This document shows positions 36,029-39,955 of a stretch of 39,955 nt of DNA, piece after piece. The first letter of the stretch is position 1; every line of letters starts with the position of its first letter. The notes below the pieces were generated by a model. The model ran no database searches, had not been told where the DNA came from, and was given only the letters and a program-made list of their open reading frames with translations. The stretch is from NCBI GenBank assembly GCA_015065965.1, contig SVPH01000015.1, forward strand, positions 1-39,955, in the 5' to 3' direction. The position numbers were made by a program, and so were the translations under genes. The DNA is from Oscillospiraceae bacterium (GTDB lineage Bacteria; Bacillota; Clostridia; Oscillospirales; Acutalibacteraceae).

Positions 36029-36748
36029 ATGAAATGGAACAACTTTGAATGCCGTGAATTCATTTTTGACGGCCATGAAGCAACTGTTATTATCCCTGAT
36101 TTAAAAGTTGAAAATCCCATCCTTGCGGTTAAGACAGAATATTGGAACGCTTTCCCCGAGGTTGAAATCGAACTGCTTAAGCAAGGCGCATATATATGCT
36201 TTATAGAAAACAATAACCGCTGGGGTACCGACTCCGATCTGGACAGAAAAGCGGATTTTGTAAAATCCGTTGCAAAAGAATACGGATTATCGTCAAAATG
36301 CGTTCCCATTGGTTTAAGTTGCGGCGGTCTTGTTGCAATCAAGTTTGCCGCCAAATACCCCGAACTCGTTTCATGTCTTTATGTTGATGCTCCCGTTCTC
36401 AACTATATGAGTTGCCCGTGCGGTTTTGGTTGCGGCGATGCGTGCATTGAAGATTTTCCCGAGATATATGAATCTTTGGGAATCAGAAACATATCCGAAC
36501 TCATATGCTACCTCGATATGCCCATGCACAAAATCCCTGCTCTTGTTGAAAGCAGAATCCCTGTTATTCTTGTTGCAGGCGGTGCAGACAAAACCGTTCC
36601 CTATGAAGAAAACGGAATTCTTCTCGAAAATGCATATAAAGAAAACGGCATTAAAATTGAAGTTTATATCAAGCCCGAATGCGCACATCACCCTCACGGA
36701 CTTGAAAATCCGAAAACAATCACCGATTTTATTATGAAGCACAGTTAA
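36029..36748 (+). CDS. Alpha/beta hydrolase
   Basis: 239 residues. Nucleophile elbow PIGLSCGGLVAIKFA (Ser in G-L-S-C-G), acid Asp in VAGGADKTVPYEENG and His in CAHHPHGLENP complete a serine-hydrolase triad. A cysteine-rich insert, SCPCGFGCGDAC, follows the elbow. The substrate is unknown; an esterase acting on sugar esters would fit the neighbouring GH51 gene but that is a guess. ATG 36029 is chosen because AAAGGAG (36016-36022) is six bases upstream; the frame is open further left, inside the SF0329 gene. Confidence 0.8.
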   Translation: MKWNNFECREFIFDGHEATVIIPDLKVENPILAVKTEYWNAFPEVEIELLKQGAYICFIENNNRWGTDSDLDRKADFVKSVAKEYGLSSKCVPIGLSCGGLVAIKFAAKYPELVSCLYVDAPVLNYMSCPCGFGCGDACIEDFPEIYESLGIRNISELICYLDMPMHKIPALVESRIPVILVAGGADKTVPYEENGILLENAYKENGIKIEVYIKPECAHHPHGLENPKTITDFIMKHS

Positions 36749-36754
36749 AATCAC

Positions 36755-36784
36755 TTGATTTTTTATACAGTAAAATGGTATAAT
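36755..36784 (+). promoter_or_regulatory. Promoter of the PnuC-like gene
   Basis: TTGATT (36755-36760), 18 bases, TATAAT (36779-36784). It lies just after the hydrolase stop; I see no terminator between them. Confidence 0.65.
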
Positions 36785-36790
36785 CCTAAA

Positions 36791-36895
36791 AAACAAATAC
36801 TAAACTGCCACCGGGTAATTGAATGCAAAGCATTCGTTGATGCATCGTTAGGTCTTTGAAGATGTGTCTGCGGATGCTTTGTTTTTGGAGGTTTT
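36791..36895 (+). ncRNA. Structured leader RNA upstream of pnuC, candidate riboswitch
   Basis: About 105 transcribed, untranslated bases. Visible structure: hairpin GAATGC-AAA-GCATTC (36821-36835); palindrome GATGCATC (36839-36846); GCATC (36842-36846) can pair with GATGC (36873-36877), followed by TTTGTTTTT, a terminator-like arrangement. The ribosome site GGAGG sits at 36887-36891, just beyond. A conserved-looking CTGCCACCGGGTAATT lies at 36805-36820. The nature of the ligand, if any, is unknown; genes of this type are controlled in other bacteria by NAD- or thiamine-linked riboswitches, whose consensus I do not recognise here. Confidence 0.4.
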
Positions 36896-37579
36896 ATGAA
36901 ATTAATCCGTTATTTTTCAAAGGCTGAAATCATTCTTTGGTCTTCATCCGTTCTTCTTATTCTTCTTTCATTCTTTCTTTTTGATAAATCGAATTATCTG
37001 ACTCTCGTTGCATCTCTTATAGGCGCAACCTCGCTGATTTTCAATGCCAAAGGCAACCCCGTCGGTCAGGTGCTTATGGTTATTTTCAGCATACTTTACG
37101 GCATAATCTCCTATTCGTTCAATTACTACGGAGAAATGATAACCTATCTCGGCATGACTGCACCCATGGCGGTATGCGCACTGATTTCATGGCTGAAAAA
37201 TCCGTATAAAGGCAACAAAGCAGAGGTTGAAGTGAACAGCATCAGCAAAAAAGAGACTGTTTTTATGCTGATTCTCTCCGCCGCCATAACGCTGATTTTC
37301 TATTTTATTCTGAAGTTTTTCGGCACTGCCAATCTGCTGCCAAGCACACTTTCCGTTACAACAAGTTTCATCGCCGTTTACCTGACATTCAGGCGCAGTG
37401 CATGGTATGCCGTGGCATACGCGGCAAACGATGTTATTCTCATTATCCTTTGGATTCTTGCGGCAATGACGGATATCTCATATGTTTCGGTTATAATCTG
37501 CTTCGCAACATTTCTGGTCAACGACCTTTACGGTTTCATAAACTGGAAAAGGATGTCCGCAAGGCAAAACAAAGGTTGA
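36896..37579 (+). CDS. PnuC-type nicotinamide riboside/vitamin transporter
   Basis: 227 residues with about seven or eight membrane helices and few charges. YFSKAEIILWSSSVLLILLS, FNAKGNPVGQVLMVIFSILY and AVAYAANDVILIILWILAA, with NDLYGFINWKRM at the end, follow the PnuC fold and its conserved asparagine/tryptophan positions. PnuC proteins carry nicotinamide riboside; close relatives carry thiamine (PnuT) or riboflavin, and the sequence alone does not decide. Single-gene unit with its own promoter and a structured leader. Confidence 0.82.
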   Translation: MKLIRYFSKAEIILWSSSVLLILLSFFLFDKSNYLTLVASLIGATSLIFNAKGNPVGQVLMVIFSILYGIISYSFNYYGEMITYLGMTAPMAVCALISWLKNPYKGNKAEVEVNSISKKETVFMLILSAAITLIFYFILKFFGTANLLPSTLSVTTSFIAVYLTFRRSAWYAVAYAANDVILIILWILAAMTDISYVSVIICFATFLVNDLYGFINWKRMSARQNKG

Positions 37580-37604
37580 TATATTACATATACTTTGATA
37601 TAAT
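37576..37604 (+). promoter_or_regulatory. Promoter of the GH130 gene
   Basis: TTGATA (37576-37581), 17 bases, TATAAT (37599-37604). The -35 box overlaps the stop codon of the PnuC gene. Confidence 0.7.
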
Positions 37605-37633
37605 GTTTATATTAAAGAACAGGAGCGTGTATT

Positions 37634-38584
37634 ATGGCAAAAATAATCGGTGCAAACATTCCGAATATTCCCTGGCAGGATAAGCCCGAAGGCTACAAAT
37701 ATCCCGTATGGCGTTACAGCGGTAACCCCGTTATAACCCGCGATAATCTTTACGGCGCAAACAGCATTTTCAACTCCGCCGTTGTTCCTTACGGCGACGG
37801 CTTTGCAGGCGTTTTCAGAGTTGATGATATATGCAGAGACCACACTCTCGTTGTCGGTTACAGCAAGGATGCTATCAACTGGAATCTTGAAGAAAAGGTT
37901 ATTTTCAGAGGCTACGACCCCAGACTCTGTGAAATTGACGGCAAATATTATCTTTCATGGGTAAATCTTACCCCTCACGGCACAACCATCGGCATTGCAT
38001 ACACAGAAGATTTCAAGGAATGGGTTCAACTTGAAGATGCATGTTACCCCGTTGCGCGCAACGGCGTTCTTTTTCCGAGAAAAATAAACGATGAATATGT
38101 TCTGCTCATCCGTCCCTGTGACAGAGGTCACACTCCCTACGGCGATATCTTTCTCTGCCACAGCAAGGATTTAACATATTGGGGCAAACACAGATTTGTT
38201 ATGTCTCCTCAGAAAAACTGGGAAATGACCAAAGTCGGTGCAGGTCCTACACCGATTGAAACAGACGAAGGCTGGCTGATGTTCTATCACGGCGTTCTCA
38301 CAAGTTGCAACGGCTTTACTTATGCTATGGGTGCCGCTATTCTTGATAAAAACGAACCGTGGAAAGTTCTGCACAGAGCAGATTGCTTCTTGCTCGCTCC
38401 GCATGAACTTTATGAGTGTGTCGGCGATGTTCCAAACGTTGTTTTTCCCTGCGCTGCACTCGCTGATGCTGAAACAGGCAGAATAGCAATCTATTACGGC
38501 GCGGCTGACACCAGCGTTGCCATGGCATTTACAACGGTTGACGAAACAATCGACTTTATCAAAAAGCATGATTTAATCAAATAA
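37634..38584 (+). CDS. GH130 family mannoside phosphorylase
   Basis: 316 residues, a five-bladed propeller enzyme without a signal peptide, hence cytoplasmic. PVWRYSGNPVITRDN, SIFNSAVVPYGDGFAGVFRV with DD (the conserved Asp), TKVGAGPTPIETDEGWLMFY with HGV, and YECVGDVPNVVFPCAAL are GH130 motifs. The short length and ECVGDVPNVVFP favour subfamily 2, whose members phosphorolyse beta-1,4-mannosyl-GlcNAc or beta-1,4-mannooligosaccharides to mannose-1-phosphate. With the GH92 gene in the same region this fits N-glycan use, though the two are 17 kb apart and the exact substrate is inferred. AGGAG precedes the ATG. Confidence 0.9.
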   Translation: MAKIIGANIPNIPWQDKPEGYKYPVWRYSGNPVITRDNLYGANSIFNSAVVPYGDGFAGVFRVDDICRDHTLVVGYSKDAINWNLEEKVIFRGYDPRLCEIDGKYYLSWVNLTPHGTTIGIAYTEDFKEWVQLEDACYPVARNGVLFPRKINDEYVLLIRPCDRGHTPYGDIFLCHSKDLTYWGKHRFVMSPQKNWEMTKVGAGPTPIETDEGWLMFYHGVLTSCNGFTYAMGAAILDKNEPWKVLHRADCFLLAPHELYECVGDVPNVVFPCAALADAETGRIAIYYGAADTSVAMAFTTVDETIDFIKKHDLIK

Positions 38585-38606
38585 ACTTCTGCGTTTTCAA
38601 CAAAAT

Positions 38607-38641
38607 AAAAGAGCGTTTTTTGTGCAAAAAAACGCTCTTTT
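38607..38641 (+). terminator. Terminator of the GH130 gene
   Basis: AAAAGAGCGTTTTTT pairs with AAAAAAACGCTCTTTT over a GTGC loop, then more T. A strong intrinsic terminator 22 bases after the stop. Confidence 0.92.
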
Positions 38642-38759
38642 TTCTGTTTTTAAAAAATTTTTTCGTAAATTAAAAGTGAGTATTTGATATGAAAAGAAGA
38701 GAAAAAACGAGAAAACAAGAGGTTGTGAAGTATAAATTAAAAAACTCAAAAAAAACCTA

Positions 38760-38788
38760 TTGACAACACCGTTTTCTTATGATAATAT
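38760..38788 (+). promoter_or_regulatory. Promoter of rplM-rpsI
   Basis: TTGACA (38760-38765), 17 bases, TAATAT (38783-38788); a perfect -35 box as expected for a ribosomal protein operon. Confidence 0.8.
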
Positions 38789-38823
38789 ATGCAGGCACGA
38801 AAAAATTAATTGGAGGAAAAGTT

Positions 38824-39252
38824 ATGTCTACTTATATGCCTAAAGCGGGCGACATCGTCCGTAAGTGGTATGTGATCGATGCAGCAGGCAAGCCCATGGG
38901 CAAGGTTGCTGTTGAAGCAGCAAAACTTCTCAGAGGTAAGCATAAGGCTATCTTCACACCTCACGCAGACTGCGGCGATCATGTAATCATCATCAACGCT
39001 GAAAAAGCAGTTCTCACAGGCAACAAACTCGATCAGAAAATGTACTATCGTCACACAGGTTATATCGGTCATCTTAAAGAGGTTAAATACAGCACTCTTA
39101 TGAAGACAAAGCCCGAACTCGCAATGTCACTTGCAGTTAAGGGCATGATCCCCGATACAGTTATCGGCCGCAAGGCTCTCACCAGACTTCGCGTAGTTAA
39201 GGGCGCTGAGCATGCTCATGCAGCCCAGAAACCCGAAGCATGGGAATTTTAA
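38824..39252 (+). CDS. rplM: 50S ribosomal protein L13
   Basis: 142 residues, the normal L13 length. Start MSTYMPKAGDIVRKWYVIDA; DCGDHVIIINAEKAVLTGNK and MYYRHTGYIGHLK are standard L13 motifs, ending in the usual His/Ala-rich segment and PEAWEF. It binds 23S rRNA early in large-subunit assembly. TGGAGG places the start at ATG 38824; the frame is open upstream to 38779, but that overlaps the promoter. Confidence 0.98.
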   Translation: MSTYMPKAGDIVRKWYVIDAAGKPMGKVAVEAAKLLRGKHKAIFTPHADCGDHVIIINAEKAVLTGNKLDQKMYYRHTGYIGHLKEVKYSTLMKTKPELAMSLAVKGMIPDTVIGRKALTRLRVVKGAEHAHAAQKPEAWEF

Positions 39253-39271
39253 GAAAGGGAGGCTATAAATA

Positions 39272-39670
39272 ATGTACGAATCAAATCCTTATTTCTACGG
39301 CACAGGCCGCAGAAAGAGTTCCGTTGCAAGAGTTCGCGTATATGCAGGCACCGGCAAGATCATTATCAACGACAGAGAAATCGATGATTACTTCGGTCTT
39401 GAAACTCTTAAACTCATCGTTCGTCAGCCTCTCGCTCTCACTGACACAGCCGAGAAGTTTGACATTATCTGCCGTGTAGGCGGCGGCGGTGTAACAGGCC
39501 AGGCAGGCGCTATCCGTCACGGTATCGCTCGTGCTCTTCTTCAGTATGATGAAAACCTTCGTCCCGCCCTTAAGAAGGCAGGTTTCCTTACCAGAGACCC
39601 CAGAATGAAGGAAAGAAAGAAGTACGGTCTCAAAGGCGCACGTCGTGCACCCCAGTTCTCAAAGAGATAA
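39272..39670 (+). CDS. rpsI: 30S ribosomal protein S9
   Basis: 132 residues, full length. [40 protein letters not shown] and the C-terminal [20 protein letters not shown], ending QFSKR, are diagnostic; the basic tail reaches the P-site tRNA. It follows rplM by 19 bases with GGGAGG upstream, the standard bacterial pairing. Confidence 0.98.
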   Translation: MYESNPYFYGTGRRKSSVARVRVYAGTGKIIINDREIDDYFGLETLKLIVRQPLALTDTAEKFDIICRVGGGGVTGQAGAIRHGIARALLQYDENLRPALKKAGFLTRDPRMKERKKYGLKGARRAPQFSKR

Positions 39671-39695
39671 TTTTTCCCGAATGGGGATTATCGAA

Positions 39696-39735
39696 AACCC
39701 TTGGAATCAACCGATTCCAAGGGTTCTTTTCTTTT
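39696..39735 (+). terminator. Terminator of rplM-rpsI
   Basis: A perfect 13-base stem (39696-39708 with 39713-39725), loop AACC, followed by CTTTTCTTTTT. Confidence 0.95.
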
Positions 39736-39779
39736 TAAGAATAATCTCAAAATCTAAAATGTCAATATTTTGTCAATAA

Positions 39780-39955
39780 TTAAGAAAAAACACAAGTTCA
39801 GTACCAACAATCAGCGAGGAGTTTGATCCTGAACGCATAACGTTATCGCTTCCGCTGAAAAAAGCGGCGATAAAAAGCGGCGATAAAAAAGCGGCGATAA
39901 AGACCCTTGCACATAAGCAGGCCATTATAGAATATCTGACAACAAACGCTTCTGC
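39780..39955 (+). pseudogene. 3' fragment of an AAA_4/RecG-like ATP-binding protein gene
   Basis: Open to the window edge without a usable start codon; a stop codon lies at 39777-39779. It reads VPTISEEFDPERITLSLPLK, then KAAIKSGDKKAAIKTLAHKQ, then AIIEYLTTNAS. This is the beta strand, Lys-rich repeat and start of the winged-helix at the C-terminus of AlbA_2/AAA_4 (RecG-like C-terminal) transcriptional-regulator proteins, as I remember them. The N-terminal ATP-binding part is missing, and the fragment begins about 50 bases after the rpsI terminator, so it is probably a relic. The rest lies beyond the window. Confidence 0.5.
39844..39892 (+). repeat. Three short tandem repeats, GCGGCGATAAA core
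   Basis: The unit A(n)GCGGCGAT occurs three times with spacings of 13 and 14 bases. Inside the reading frame the first and third copies are read AAIK and the middle one SGDK. Confidence 0.8.

Noticed and set aside
36791..36895. TPP, preQ1 or NAD+-I riboswitch
   Set aside because: None of the conserved cores I know for these classes can be found, so I leave the leader unassigned.
39816..39836. GAGGAGTTTGATCCTGAACG resembles the 5' start of 16S rRNA
   Set aside because: The match is about 13 bases plus AACGC, nothing after it fits 16S, and the stretch reads as protein (EEFDPERI) in the frame of a known C-terminal domain.
39844..39892. Short repeats taken as a CRISPR or origin iteron
   Set aside because: Only three copies, spaced 13-14 bases without spacers, and they lie inside a coding frame.

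Overview
The window looks like chromosomal DNA of an anaerobic, gut-type Clostridia bacterium, most likely Oscillospiraceae/Ruminococcaceae. Reasons: moderate-to-low G+C, strong AGGAGG ribosome binding sites, consensus sigma-70 type promoters with 17-base spacers, Firmicutes-type lipoproteins, InlB-type (Listeria-Bacteroides) repeat surface proteins, TAXI-TRAP transport, NHLM peptide export and an rplM-rpsI pair. This placement rests on gene families and style; no rRNA or tRNA is present to confirm it.

Layout. 1-766 (minus): 5' part of a secreted neutral-ceramidase-like gene. 1119-1396: decayed 3' end of an HTH/desulfoferrodoxin-like regulator. 1531-7687 (plus): peptide-export operon with a TetR-type regulator under a promoter overlapped by a perfect palindrome, a very short HlyD-like protein, a C39-peptidase ABC exporter, a second ABC exporter, a double-glycine precursor peptide with a four-cysteine core, and what looks like the stump of a second precursor. 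No modifying enzyme is present. 7704-12372 (minus): secreted alkyl-sulfatase-like lipoprotein, STAS anti-anti-sigma protein, and a membrane sensor/PP2C phosphatase/HATPase fusion, apparently one operon. 12550-14110 (minus): GPH-type sugar transporter. 14171-14284: small DUF6061-like relic. 14383-18032 (minus): TAXI-TRAP operon (binding lipoprotein, DUF1850 protein, fused permease).

18108-22447 (plus): GH92 alpha-mannosidase-like and DUF4838 proteins. 22455-27252 and 29189-32171 (minus): two large secreted InlB-repeat proteins, separated by a lipoprotein of unknown function (plus) and a PHP-family histidinol-phosphatase-like gene (minus). 32247-36748 (plus): LMW protein tyrosine phosphatase, GH51 arabinofuranosidase-like protein, SF0329 family protein and an alpha/beta hydrolase, tightly packed. 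36755-37579: PnuC-type transporter behind a structured leader RNA. 37576-38640: GH130 phosphorylase. 38760-39725: rplM-rpsI with promoter and terminator. 39780-39955: C-terminal coding fragment of an AAA_4/RecG-like ATP-binding protein with no start codon, running off the window.

Functional picture: the right half is a glycan-foraging and surface-protein neighbourhood; GH92 plus GH130_2-like enzymes would fit N-glycan or mannan use and GH51 arabinan use. The left half is dominated by peptide export and by a signalling module tied to an alkyl sulfatase. The parts most worth following up are the precursor peptide with its export operon, the sulfatase/STAS/phosphatase operon, the pnuC leader RNA, and the different C-terminal tails of the two repeat proteins.
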